This document shows positions 1 to 6,075 of a DNA stretch of 10,744 nucleotides, piece by piece (within the stretch, counting starts at the first letter, position 1; each line of letters starts with the position of its first letter). The stretch is from Pseudomonadota bacterium (lineage in GTDB: Bacteria > Pseudomonadota > Gammaproteobacteria > SZUA-229). The position numbers were made by a program, and so were the translations under genes. Below the pieces are notes generated by a model that saw only the letters and a list, made by a program, of their open reading frames with translations, was not told the origin of the DNA and ran no database searches. The DNA lies in assembly GCA_030673345.1 (NCBI GenBank), contig DAOVJH010000023.1, forward strand, positions 1-10,744, given 5' to 3'.

Positions 1-139
1 CGACGATCGCACCACAGATACTGACTACATCACTCACCATTACACTGCCTTGCTGTACGACTGGATTGTTGTTCAGGCAACCGGTAATAAGCAGGGGAAT
101 TGAGACTGCGGCGATTGCCATACGTGTAGCTGTTTTCAT
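1..139 (-). CDS. Putative lipoprotein, N-terminal part only (gene runs off left edge)
   Basis: An open frame on the minus strand begins with ATG at 139 and stays open to the window edge, giving 46 codons. The N-terminus is a typical lipoprotein signal: MKTATR, a hydrophobic stretch, then a lipobox LITGC with Cys at residue 21. The residue after Cys is Leu, not Asp, which by the usual +2 rule suggests the outer membrane. An AAAGG ribosome binding site lies just upstream (about 143-150). Mature sequence after the Cys is short, Asn-rich and not recognisable, so no function is offered. The gene is divergent from the OmpA-like lipoprotein at 401. The start and lipoprotein nature are fairly sure; the family is unknown because most of the protein lies outside the window. 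Confidence 0.7.
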   Translation of the reverse strand, partial: MKTATRMAIAAVSIPLLITGCLNNNPVVQQGSVMVSDVVSICGAIV

Positions 140-183
140 AATAAACCTTTTAATAAATAGGGGGTTTTTAGGATTTGTTACTG

Positions 184-212
184 ATTATATAAAACGGATA
201 ATCGAAGATATT
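184..212 (-). promoter_or_regulatory. Possible sigma70 promoter for the left-edge lipoprotein gene
   Basis: On the minus strand a perfect TATAAT (-10 candidate) sits at 189-184, about 45 nt before the ATG at 139. The sequence at the expected -35 position is not a good match, so this rests on the -10 hexamer in an AT-rich divergent intergenic region. Tentative. Confidence 0.3.
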
Positions 213-265
213 TATATACGAACTATAAAATAAAATACATACAGTTTGCGTTATGTGAATTTTAC

Positions 266-294
266 CACAACATCTAGAACGAATATTATATAAT
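266..294 (+). promoter_or_regulatory. Possible sigma70 promoter for the OmpA-family lipoprotein gene
   Basis: A perfect TATAAT lies at 289-294, about 107 nt before the ATG at 401. The -35 region (around 266-271) matches poorly. The resulting leader would contain the direct repeat ACTGCAATA (303-311 and 330-338) and the 13-bp palindrome GCCATTTAATGGC (344-356, central T). Those could be regulatory, but no known site is recognised. Confidence 0.35.
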
Positions 295-400
295 GCCGCC
301 CCACTGCAATACATGAACAAAATATTCAGACTGCAATAACACCGCCATTTAATGGCCAATATTGCTCACAACACGAATTCATCTAAAAGGTACTTTAACC

Positions 401-1078
401 ATGAAAAAACTGATCACCGCTATAAGTCTTGCCAGCATAACAGCTCTTAGCGCCTGCACGACTTACGACCCTTACACCGGCGAAGAAAAAACAACAAACA
501 CCGCCAAAGGTGCAGGCATCGGTGCAGGTGCAGCACTGGTAATCTCCTACATAGCAAACAAAGATAAAAATGCAGGCGAACGTAACAGACGTATGCTGCG
601 CGATGCAGGTATCGGCGCCATCGCTGGCGGCGGCGTCGGTTATTACATGGATACACAGGAAGCTAAATTAAGAAAACAACTGCGCAGCACTGGCGTTAGC
701 GTGGAACGTGATGGCGACAACATCAACCTGATCATGCCTGGCAATATCACCTTCCCAAGCGACGGCCGTAGCCTGAAAGCTGATTTTTATAGCGTACTGG
801 ATTCTGTAGCACTGGTCCTTGAAGAGTTTGAAAAAACCATCATCGTTGTTGCCGGTTACACTGACAGCCAGGGCTCTGATGCTTACAACCAACAACTGTC
901 TCAAGAGCGTGCAAGCTCTGTTGCCGCCTACCTCAAAAGTAAAAAGATCACGCCAGCTCGTTTTGACGTCGTTGGTTTTGGTGAGAAAAATCCAATAGCA
1001 AGTAACGCTACCGCTGAAGGCCGTGCGCAGAACCGACGCGTTGAGCTGACACTGCTTCCGATAACCGAAGGATCTTAA
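401..1078 (+). CDS. OmpA-family peptidoglycan-binding lipoprotein with glycine-zipper region
   Basis: A 225-aa outer-membrane lipoprotein expected to anchor the envelope to peptidoglycan. Residues 1-19 form a lipoprotein signal with lipobox ALSAC (Cys19) and Thr at +2, favouring the outer membrane. Residues about 36-83 hold two Gly-rich helices of glycine-zipper type (GAGIGAGAA and DAGIGAIAGGGVG). Residues about 116-220 are an OmpA C-terminal domain: GYTDSQGSDAYNQQLSQERA with Asp155 and Arg170 fifteen residues apart, as in the diaminopimelate-binding pair of OmpA proteins, and the closing NRRVEL (211-216). The architecture resembles YiaD-type lipoproteins. I chose ATG 401 over an upstream in-frame TTG at 362 because it gives the signal peptide directly and has an AAAAGG ribosome binding site at 385-390. 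It appears monocistronic, with the terminator at 1224-1272. Confidence 0.92.
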   Translation: MKKLITAISLASITALSACTTYDPYTGEEKTTNTAKGAGIGAGAALVISYIANKDKNAGERNRRMLRDAGIGAIAGGGVGYYMDTQEAKLRKQLRSTGVSVERDGDNINLIMPGNITFPSDGRSLKADFYSVLDSVALVLEEFEKTIIVVAGYTDSQGSDAYNQQLSQERASSVAAYLKSKKITPARFDVVGFGEKNPIASNATAEGRAQNRRVELTLLPITEGS

Positions 1079-1089
1079 GCAACCCTGCA

Positions 1090-1137
1090 ATCAGGCCCGG
1101 CTTGATCTGGGCCCGGCCTGATAACCAGGCCTGATAA
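1090..1137 (+). other. Alternative hairpin element in the 3' region of the OmpA-like gene
   Basis: One 5' arm ATCAGGCC (1090-1097) is perfectly complementary to two 3' arms GGCCTGAT, at 1115-1122 and 1128-1135. The two 3' arms lie within a direct repeat GGCCTGATAA (1115-1124 and 1128-1137). Only one pairing can form at a time. The first can extend with a bulge through the CCGG/CCGG core. The role is unknown; it may stabilise the 3' end or belong to a 3'UTR-derived RNA. Confidence 0.5.
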
Positions 1138-1174
1138 AAGCAGGCACATAAAACTTTTAGCAGGAAACGGTGGG

Positions 1175-1195
1175 GCTCTGACAAAGATTCAGAGC
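1175..1195 (+). other. Hairpin, 7-bp stem
   Basis: GCTCTGA (1175-1181) and TCAGAGC (1189-1195) are perfect inverted repeats with a 7-nt loop. There is no T-tract after it, so it is not a terminator by itself. It is part of the structured 3' region between the OmpA-like gene and its terminator. Confidence 0.5.
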
Positions 1196-1223
1196 AACAG
1201 ACCACCTTCACACTGATTGAATC

Positions 1224-1272
1224 CATCCCGGGTATCAGGTATTAACTGATACCCGGGATGCCCCCATTTTTT
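1224..1272 (+). terminator. Strong intrinsic terminator after the OmpA-like gene
   Basis: A perfect 15-bp stem pairs 1224-1238 (CATCCCGGGTATCAG) with 1246-1260 across a 7-nt loop (1239-1245). It is followed by CCCCCA and then six T at 1267-1272. This is a classic Rho-independent terminator about 145 nt downstream of the OmpA-like stop codon. It separates that gene from the His-rich protein gene. The ATG at 1258 lies inside the stem and is not used as a start. Confidence 0.85.
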
Positions 1273-1371
1273 AATACAGCAATCCTCGTTCAGCTTTCAT
1301 TCATCCAGTTAGCGTTAAATTACAGTCATCGGGCAAAACCCGGTCTTGTTAAAGCAAACTGGAGAACAGAG

Positions 1372-1812
1372 ATGAACAACAAAATAACACTTAAATATTT
1401 ACCGTTGACCTTACTCGTTACAGGCCTGGCGTTAGCGCCAACCGTCACGATGGCAGACAAGGGTGACTCACGCCATTATAAATCACAATATTCTCAAGCT
1501 GATAGCCGCTCACACAGCAAGCAGCGCAAACACACTGGCAAACAGCATCAGAATTCGCACAGGAAAAACCATAGAGATCATTCGCGGCACAATTCGAAGC
1601 ATCAATACAACAAGTGGCAGAGCCGCCGCAACGACCACGCACATAATAAGCATGGCAACCATAACCATCGCTATAACAACCACAGAGGACACAGTCACAC
1701 GACCTACGTAGTGAATGACCGCCATTACAATGATCACCTCTATGGACTGAATCAACTGCGGTTCATGATCGGCCTGCACACTGACAACTTCGACATCACT
1801 TTCCGTGACTAG
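1372..1812 (+). CDS. Histidine-rich exported (periplasmic) protein, putative metal binder
   Basis: A 146-aa protein with a Sec signal peptide (residues 1-28; cleavage expected after TMA, before DKGD). The mature part has about 118 residues, of which I count 20 His, mostly in H-x or H-x-x spacing mixed with Asn, Arg, Lys, Ser and Gln over residues 35-125. The C-terminal 35 residues are less biased (YVVNDRHYNDHLYGLNQLRF). I recognise no named family; it is not clearly RcnB-like. His density of this kind usually means binding of Ni, Zn, Cu or Co, but that is inference. The start at 1372 is set by GGAG at 1361-1364 and the signal peptide; an in-frame ATG at 1258 falls inside the terminator. It lies upstream of the PepSY and two-component genes and may be a target or partner of that system. 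Confidence 0.8.
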   Translation: MNNKITLKYLPLTLLVTGLALAPTVTMADKGDSRHYKSQYSQADSRSHSKQRKHTGKQHQNSHRKNHRDHSRHNSKHQYNKWQSRRNDHAHNKHGNHNHRYNNHRGHSHTTYVVNDRHYNDHLYGLNQLRFMIGLHTDNFDITFRD

Positions 1813-1824
1813 CAATATCATGTG

Positions 1825-1863
1825 TGTCGGGCAGCCTGTCTCATGCGTCGTCGCTGCCCGACA
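1825..1863 (+). other. Hairpin between His-rich gene and PepSY gene
   Basis: TGTCGGGCAGC (1825-1835) and GCTGCCCGACA (1853-1863) form a perfect 11-bp stem with a 17-nt loop. There is no T-run after it. It could be a processing or mRNA-stabilising element, or a weak attenuator setting the ratio of the His-rich mRNA to the downstream PepSY and two-component genes. Confidence 0.55.
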
Positions 1864-1926
1864 ACATATGGTTAAGCATGCCACTTCGGTGTAAGCTTCA
1901 ATTGTTAACCAGTTGCGGTCTTCCAC

Positions 1927-2190
1927 ATGAAAAAAATATTCTTACCCCTGTTCTTTATTTCGATATTATCGATGAGCTCACTGGCAGCTGCCGCACCTGA
2001 AGCGGCCAGTAAAGAGCAGGCAGTCGACATCGCCACACAGATATATCCCGGTCGCGTGCTTTCTGTTAAACACGAATCGAATACCTACCAGGTGAAAATT
2101 CTGAACGACAACGGCAAGATAAAAATCATTCACGTCGATGGACAAAACGGGAAAGCCAACCCTGGCACCGGCTCAAAACCTGATAGATAA
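1927..2190 (+). CDS. Small exported PepSY-domain protein
   Basis: An 87-aa protein with a Sec signal peptide (MKKIFLPLFFISIL..., cleavage near residues 20-23 in the Ala run) and a single PepSY domain at about residues 28-75: SKEQAVDIATQIYPGRVLSV, then a strand-rich YQVKILNDNGKIKIIHVDG ending in the family's typical VDxxxG-type turn. PepSY domains are periplasmic modules often found beside sensor kinases, and proposed to modulate peptidases or sensors. The stop codon is 2 nt before the response regulator ATG, so the two are almost certainly co-transcribed and translationally coupled. No convincing Shine-Dalgarno precedes ATG 1927; TTGTTAAC (1902-1909) lies 17 nt upstream. A role as an accessory modulator of the adjacent PhoQ-like sensor is inference from position. 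Confidence 0.85.
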   Translation: MKKIFLPLFFISILSMSSLAAAAPEAASKEQAVDIATQIYPGRVLSVKHESNTYQVKILNDNGKIKIIHVDGQNGKANPGTGSKPDR

Positions 2191-2192
2191 CC

Positions 2193-2906
2193 ATGCGCAT
2201 CCTGGTCATCGAAGACGAACTGAATCTACAGTCGGAGATCAAGACAAACCTTGAGTCCGAAAACCACATCGTCGATACCAGCGCTGACGGTAACGAAGGT
2301 TATTTCTTTGCTACCGAATACCCGCTTGATGCTGCCATCATAGACATCGGCCTGCCCGGCATGAGCGGCATCGATATCATCAAAAAATTACGAGCGCAAG
2401 GCAGCACACTGCCCGTTCTTATCCTGACAGCTCGCAGCCGCTGGCAGGAAAAAGTCGAAGGGCTTGAAGCCGGTGCCGATGATTACCTGGTAAAACCCTT
2501 CCAGATGGAGGAACTGCTCGCGCGCATCAAAGCCCTGCTTCGCCGCGCCACCGGTTCACCCACGACAGAACACCGATGCGGCTGCATCACGCTAAACCTG
2601 AGTACACAGCAGTTGCTGTTAAATGATGAAGTGGTCGATATCACAGCATTTGAATATCGTATGATCGAATACCTTATGCGACATTCCAGTGAAGCCGTTT
2701 CTAAAACCCGACTGGCTGATTATCTTTATCCGCATGATGATGACCGCGACAGTAATGTGATCGAAGTTTTAATCGGGCGCCTGCGTAAAAAACTTGACCC
2801 GGATGGCTCACTTAAACCGATCGAAACGCTGCGTAACCGTGGCTATCGATTCACCCTTTGTGATTCAGACACTTCGAATTCAGAAACAACTGACGCAGTC
2901 AAATGA
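2193..2906 (+). CDS. PhoP-like OmpR-family response regulator
   Basis: A 237-aa DNA-binding response regulator. The receiver domain (1-115) has the acidic pair E7/D8, phosphoacceptor Asp51 (IIDIGLPGMSG), Thr79 and Lys101 (DDYLVKPF). The LTARSRWQEKVEGLEAGADDY stretch, particularly WQ-KVE-L-AGADDY, is characteristic of the PhoP branch. The winged-helix output domain (about 125-225) contains LNDEVVDITAFEYRMIEYL and VIEVLIGRLRKKLDP, again PhoP-like. When phosphorylated by the downstream kinase it is expected to bind paired direct repeats and regulate envelope genes. Start 2193 lies 2 nt after the PepSY stop without its own Shine-Dalgarno, so translational coupling is likely. Family assignment is firm; the regulon is unknown. 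Confidence 0.94.
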   Translation: MRILVIEDELNLQSEIKTNLESENHIVDTSADGNEGYFFATEYPLDAAIIDIGLPGMSGIDIIKKLRAQGSTLPVLILTARSRWQEKVEGLEAGADDYLVKPFQMEELLARIKALLRRATGSPTTEHRCGCITLNLSTQQLLLNDEVVDITAFEYRMIEYLMRHSSEAVSKTRLADYLYPHDDDRDSNVIEVLIGRLRKKLDPDGSLKPIETLRNRGYRFTLCDSDTSNSETTDAVK

Positions 2907-2919
2907 CGCCTGATTCTTA

Positions 2920-4227
2920 ATGTCTCTTAATCGTCGAATCATTCTCAGTGCGACACTGGTACTGGTGATATTTATCACTTTAACAGCGGTAACACTCGAA
3001 CGCGCCTTTATCGATAGCACCGAAAGTGCGCTGCGTGATACTTTGACCAGTCAGCTCTATGCTCTGATGGCAGTCGCCGAAGTCGAGGGCAACACATTAC
3101 AGATGCCTTCGAACGAACTCGACTCTCTATTAGGGCTTCCCAGTTCCGGCACCTATGCCTACATCACCAACCAAGCCGGCTTGATATTGTGGCGCTCATC
3201 TTCAGCATTAGGCGCAACCCCGCCTCGGCCGATCTCATTAGCGAGTGGTGACAAACAGTTCAAAAAGATAAGTGAAAACAAGCAGGATTATTACACCTTT
3301 GCTTATGGTGTGGACTGGGCGAGCGCCTCCAGCAGTATCGCATTGACGTTTAATATCACGACTGACCTGAAATCATTCAACCGGCAGATCAGCCAGTACC
3401 GCAAGACCTTATTGAGCTGGCTGATCGCCATGGCGATATTATTACTCATCAGCCAGGCCTTGATCCTGAGGTGGGGACTGTCACCCTTACGAAGGGTCGG
3501 TATCGAACTCAGCCAGATCGAAAACGGCCAGCAAGAACAGATACAGCAGCACTACCCACAGGAAATAGAACAGCTCACCAGCAACATCAATGTATTGCTG
3601 CAACAGGAACGTGACCAGAAAACACGATACCGTAATGCACTGGGCGATCTCGCACACAGTTTAAAAACACCACTGGCTGTCCTGCAGAGCAGTTTAAACA
3701 ACAGACCAGACGATACCCAACTGGAACAGATCACGACGATGAATTCTATCGTCGAGTATCAGCTGCAGCGTGCTGCAACGGCAGGCTCTACCAGCATCGG
3801 CAAGTCAGTCAGCGTTGAAGCAGTCACCCATCGTATCCTTAGATCCTTACAGAAGGTTTATCACGATAAACATATCAGCGTCGATGTGCACATTGATGAA
3901 ACAGTCATATTTAAAGGTGATGAAGGCGACCTGATGGAAGCGCTTGGAAACCTGATGGACAATGCCTTCAAGTGGGCAGACCAGCATATCGACATCAGTG
4001 CAGGGAAAAAGGGCAACAAGGTATTCATAACCGTCTGTGATGACGGCCCAGGTATCGCACAGGATAAGGCTGCCGAATTACTCGAACGCGGTAAACGCGC
4101 AGATCAGACCATCGCCGGCCACGGCATCGGCCTCTCCATCGTACAGAACATCGTCGAAGCGTATCACGGCAACTTAAAAATAATAAACAAGCAGTCCGGC
4201 GGCGCCGAGATCACCATCATATTATAA
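2920..4227 (+). CDS. PhoQ-like membrane sensor histidine kinase
   Basis: A 435-aa inner-membrane kinase. TM1 lies at residues about 7-29, a periplasmic sensor at about 30-162, TM2 at about 163-185 and a HAMP-like linker at about 185-240. The H-box is DLAHSLKTPLAVLQSS with His246, matching the PhoQ signature closely. The ATPase domain has the N-box NLMDNAFKW (Asn348), G1 DDGPG (374-378) and G2 GHGIGLS (400-406). It phosphorylates the regulator encoded 13 nt upstream. The periplasmic domain is of PhoQ size and layout but lacks the acidic Mg2+-binding cluster known from enterobacterial PhoQ, and contains no His or Cys. The signal is therefore probably not that of classical PhoQ. ATG 2920 is the only sensible start; no Shine-Dalgarno is visible. 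Confidence 0.93.
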   Translation: MSLNRRIILSATLVLVIFITLTAVTLERAFIDSTESALRDTLTSQLYALMAVAEVEGNTLQMPSNELDSLLGLPSSGTYAYITNQAGLILWRSSSALGATPPRPISLASGDKQFKKISENKQDYYTFAYGVDWASASSSIALTFNITTDLKSFNRQISQYRKTLLSWLIAMAILLLISQALILRWGLSPLRRVGIELSQIENGQQEQIQQHYPQEIEQLTSNINVLLQQERDQKTRYRNALGDLAHSLKTPLAVLQSSLNNRPDDTQLEQITTMNSIVEYQLQRAATAGSTSIGKSVSVEAVTHRILRSLQKVYHDKHISVDVHIDETVIFKGDEGDLMEALGNLMDNAFKWADQHIDISAGKKGNKVFITVCDDGPGIAQDKAAELLERGKRADQTIAGHGIGLSIVQNIVEAYHGNLKIINKQSGGAEITIIL

Positions 4228-4294
4228 ACACTGTTTTCTTCGCACTCAGCCATACGGGCAGTGCCGCATATACCGCAGAAAATACCGATATTCG

Positions 4295-4318
4295 TTCAGC
4301 AGCTGTTCAGCTGCTGAA
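4295..4318. repeat. Perfect 24-bp palindrome between kinase gene and GlyGly-CTERM gene
   Basis: TTCAGCAGCTG (4295-4305) and CAGCTGCTGAA (4308-4318) are perfect inverted repeats separated by TT. The site lies 67 nt after the kinase stop and 41 nt before the next start. It has no T-tract. It could be an operator for a dimeric regulator or an RNA hairpin ending the two-component mRNA. Confidence 0.6.
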
Positions 4319-4359
4319 TGTTCAAATTGTCCTGTACTTTAAACAAACAGGAGAATTCA

Positions 4360-5163
4360 ATGTCACTCAAACTAACGCCCGAACTGATTGCAAAAGTCAT
4401 CCTATGGGCAGCCTTTTGGGCGTTCCTGGCCACACTGTCTGCACCACTGATGGCTGAAACAAGCAAGGATACACGTACGTCTAAATCGATCAGTTTTAAT
4501 AAAAACACGGAACCTGATACAAGCGAAAAAGATGCACAACTCAAACAGGCAGAGGCGGATATCTCGTCGGCGCTTACCACGCAGGGCTTCCGCCTGGAAT
4601 CAAACGTCACCGCGTTACACATCGTCAACACAGACTACATCAGCGATGGCAGCACGACGATCTATGACGCATCGACAATGCTGATCAGTGACTTTAATGA
4701 CGACGGCTTTTACCACCGCTTCAGCGTTACCATCGATGCCGACACTATCTACGATACCGCCTACATCTACGCCCGCTTATACCTGAGCTATGAAGGCGGC
4801 CCATGGAACCACTACGCAACCAGCAACAACTATCACATCCATGGTGACAGCGAACTCGATGCCTTTGTTATCGAAACCGAACTTGCCGATGGTTTTTTAC
4901 CGGGGTACTACGATATACGAATTGAATTGTATGATGCCGACACTGGCGACTGGCTGACAAGTTATGGTCCTTATGATGATGCTTCATTAAGCGCACTACC
5001 TCTGGAAGACAGTTATCATGATGATCAGTACACAGCGGTTCTACTGCCTGTTGAAACAGAGATAGTGGTCGCAGGTCACGGCGGTTCCATGAGCTGGTTG
5101 CTATTACTCTTGCCTGTTATCGTTAGCGCTGCTCGACGCTACGGCTTTCGTTACGAAAGTTAA
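4360..5163 (+). CDS. Secreted protein with GlyGly-CTERM tail, probably 'choice-of-anchor H' family
   Basis: A 267-aa exported protein. Residues 1-32 form a signal peptide (hydrophobic 12-30, cleavage expected after LMA). The linker at 33-75 is charged and probably disordered. The central domain (about 85-225) is beta-rich and full of Asp, Tyr and Gly: LISDFNDDGFYHRFSVTID, then Tyr-rich strands, GYYDIRIELYDADTGDW, and an Asp-rich end. The C-terminus is GlyGly-CTERM: GGS (241-243), a hydrophobic run SWLLLLLPVIVSA, then ARR. Such tails are processed by rhombosortase and attach proteins to the cell surface in marine gammaproteobacteria. The body and tail fit proteins annotated as choice-of-anchor H, an assignment from memory. 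Start 4360 is fixed by AGGAG at 4349-4353; an in-frame ATG at 4318 precedes it but has no ribosome binding site. Confidence 0.8.
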   Translation: MSLKLTPELIAKVILWAAFWAFLATLSAPLMAETSKDTRTSKSISFNKNTEPDTSEKDAQLKQAEADISSALTTQGFRLESNVTALHIVNTDYISDGSTTIYDASTMLISDFNDDGFYHRFSVTIDADTIYDTAYIYARLYLSYEGGPWNHYATSNNYHIHGDSELDAFVIETELADGFLPGYYDIRIELYDADTGDWLTSYGPYDDASLSALPLEDSYHDDQYTAVLLPVETEIVVAGHGGSMSWLLLLLPVIVSAARRYGFRYES

Positions 5164-5178
5164 TGTAACGGGTACAGC

Positions 5179-5214
5179 GACAGGTCACCGTCTCTTAATT
5201 GACGGTGACCTGTC
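5179..5214 (+). terminator. Hairpin after GlyGly-CTERM gene, terminator-like without T-tract
   Basis: GACAGGTCACCGTC (5179-5192) and GACGGTGACCTGTC (5201-5214) form a perfect 14-bp stem with an 8-nt loop, beginning 15 nt after the stop codon. Position and strength suit an mRNA 3' end, but the following bases (AGTTATACAG) are not a U-tract. It may act as a 3' stabiliser or a non-canonical terminator. Confidence 0.55.
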
Positions 5215-5294
5215 AGTTATACAGATAAGTAATATTGTTAAGCTTTGAAGTAATACTGCTAAAATGTTTCATTCACTTTATTTTAGATCCATAT

Positions 5295-5329
5295 AAAAAT
5301 TTTCCCGACATTAACGCGCCGATCAGGGA
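5295..5329 (-). terminator. Possible weak terminator for the PPTase operon
   Basis: On the minus strand TCCCTGA (5329-5323, overlapping the PPTase stop codon) can pair with TCGGGA (5308-5303) with one bulged base. Four A and five T (5299-5295) follow. The stem is short and the loop about 14 nt, so this is only a candidate. Confidence 0.35.
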
Positions 5330-6060
5330 ATATACTCTTTCATTAAAACCGGTAAATCATCGAGCGATTCATAACCGACTGCCAGTACATGATCATTATT
5401 CGGCTCATACAACCTGAAATGCCAGCGCTCACTCTCGCCGCCCGAGCTATCTATACCACGCATCGAAACGGCCTTATCAATCTCACCCACATCAAAATAA
5501 AACGCTTTCGAGGAACCGGCAAGTCCGGTCCCTAATGCTTTGACATAAGCCTCTCTCAGCGTCCAGAAATAATAAAACCGCGGCTGTATATTATCTTTAC
5601 TCAGCCGCGCCAGCTCCTCATCAGCAAACAGTCGCTGAGCTACGGATTCCAGGTTGTTTTTTCGGTGAATATATTCAGCATCGATACCGCAGCTTCTATC
5701 GACGGTCATAACACATGCGCAGAGATCATCCGTATGCGTCAGGTTAAAACGGATGCCAAGGTCGATGGATGGATCTAATTCCGGTTTGCCGTGTTCATTA
5801 ACTGCAAACTGCCAGTGAGAAGCCTGCACATCTGCATATTTTGACAATGAATATCTCAGCAGCGCATGCGAGACAAGATAATTGTGCCTGTCTTTTTCAA
5901 AATGAAACCGCTGATAACGTTCAAGCTCCTGCCTGGATAACACGGATTTATATTCGGACAAGGTCGAACTTTCCTTTATGGACGATGGATGACAGAACCA
6001 GACATGCACCTCTGATCGCAGGCAGTCAAATAATTCAGTTGTAGCAGGAAACCTGTTCAT
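5323..6060 (-). CDS. 4'-phosphopantetheinyl transferase, Sfp type
   Basis: A 245-aa cytosolic enzyme that moves the phosphopantetheine arm of CoA onto a Ser of acyl, peptidyl or aryl carrier proteins. The length fits the two-lobed Sfp/Gsp group rather than AcpS. Visible motifs are RFNLTHT (104-110, with the conserved His109), GIDAE (125-129, Mg2+-binding Asp127 and Glu129) and WTLREAYVKALGTGL (166-180) with catalytic Glu170 and Lys174 four residues apart, as in Sfp. The common Lys before the catalytic Glu is Arg169 here, a conservative change. No carrier protein, PKS or NRPS gene is in view, so the substrate is unknown. It is the second gene of an operon, 15 nt after the AbiEi-like gene's stop. 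A GAAGAG stretch directly before ATG may serve as a weak ribosome binding site. Confidence 0.92.
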   Translation of the reverse strand: MNRFPATTELFDCLRSEVHVWFCHPSSIKESSTLSEYKSVLSRQELERYQRFHFEKDRHNYLVSHALLRYSLSKYADVQASHWQFAVNEHGKPELDPSIDLGIRFNLTHTDDLCACVMTVDRSCGIDAEYIHRKNNLESVAQRLFADEELARLSKDNIQPRFYYFWTLREAYVKALGTGLAGSSKAFYFDVGEIDKAVSMRGIDSSGGESERWHFRLYEPNNDHVLAVGYESLDDLPVLMKEYIP

Positions 6061-6075
6061 CTCTTCAGTTGCTGA

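Noticed and set aside
168-359. 63-codon open frame on the minus strand in the divergent intergenic region
   Set aside because: AT-rich, no ribosome binding site, Cys/Tyr/Ile-rich implausible composition, and it overlaps both putative promoters.
362-400. Upstream TTG extension of the OmpA-like gene
   Set aside because: It would put 13 residues before a clean lipoprotein signal, and the AAAAGG ribosome binding site fits ATG 401.
668-1090. 140-codon minus-strand frame opposite the OmpA-like gene
   Set aside because: It is antisense to a confidently identified conserved domain, and its translation has no family features.
1258-1371. Upstream ATG extension of the His-rich gene
   Set aside because: The ATG lies in the terminator stem. 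The signal peptide and GGAG support the start at 1372.
1510-1926. 138-codon minus-strand frame opposite the His-rich gene
   Set aside because: Its Val/Met/Ile-rich translation is the mirror of the His/Asn codons; it spans the hairpin and has no start signal.
5235-5417. 60-codon plus-strand frame entering the PPTase gene
   Set aside because: No ribosome binding site; overlaps the conserved PPTase C-terminus and the terminator region.
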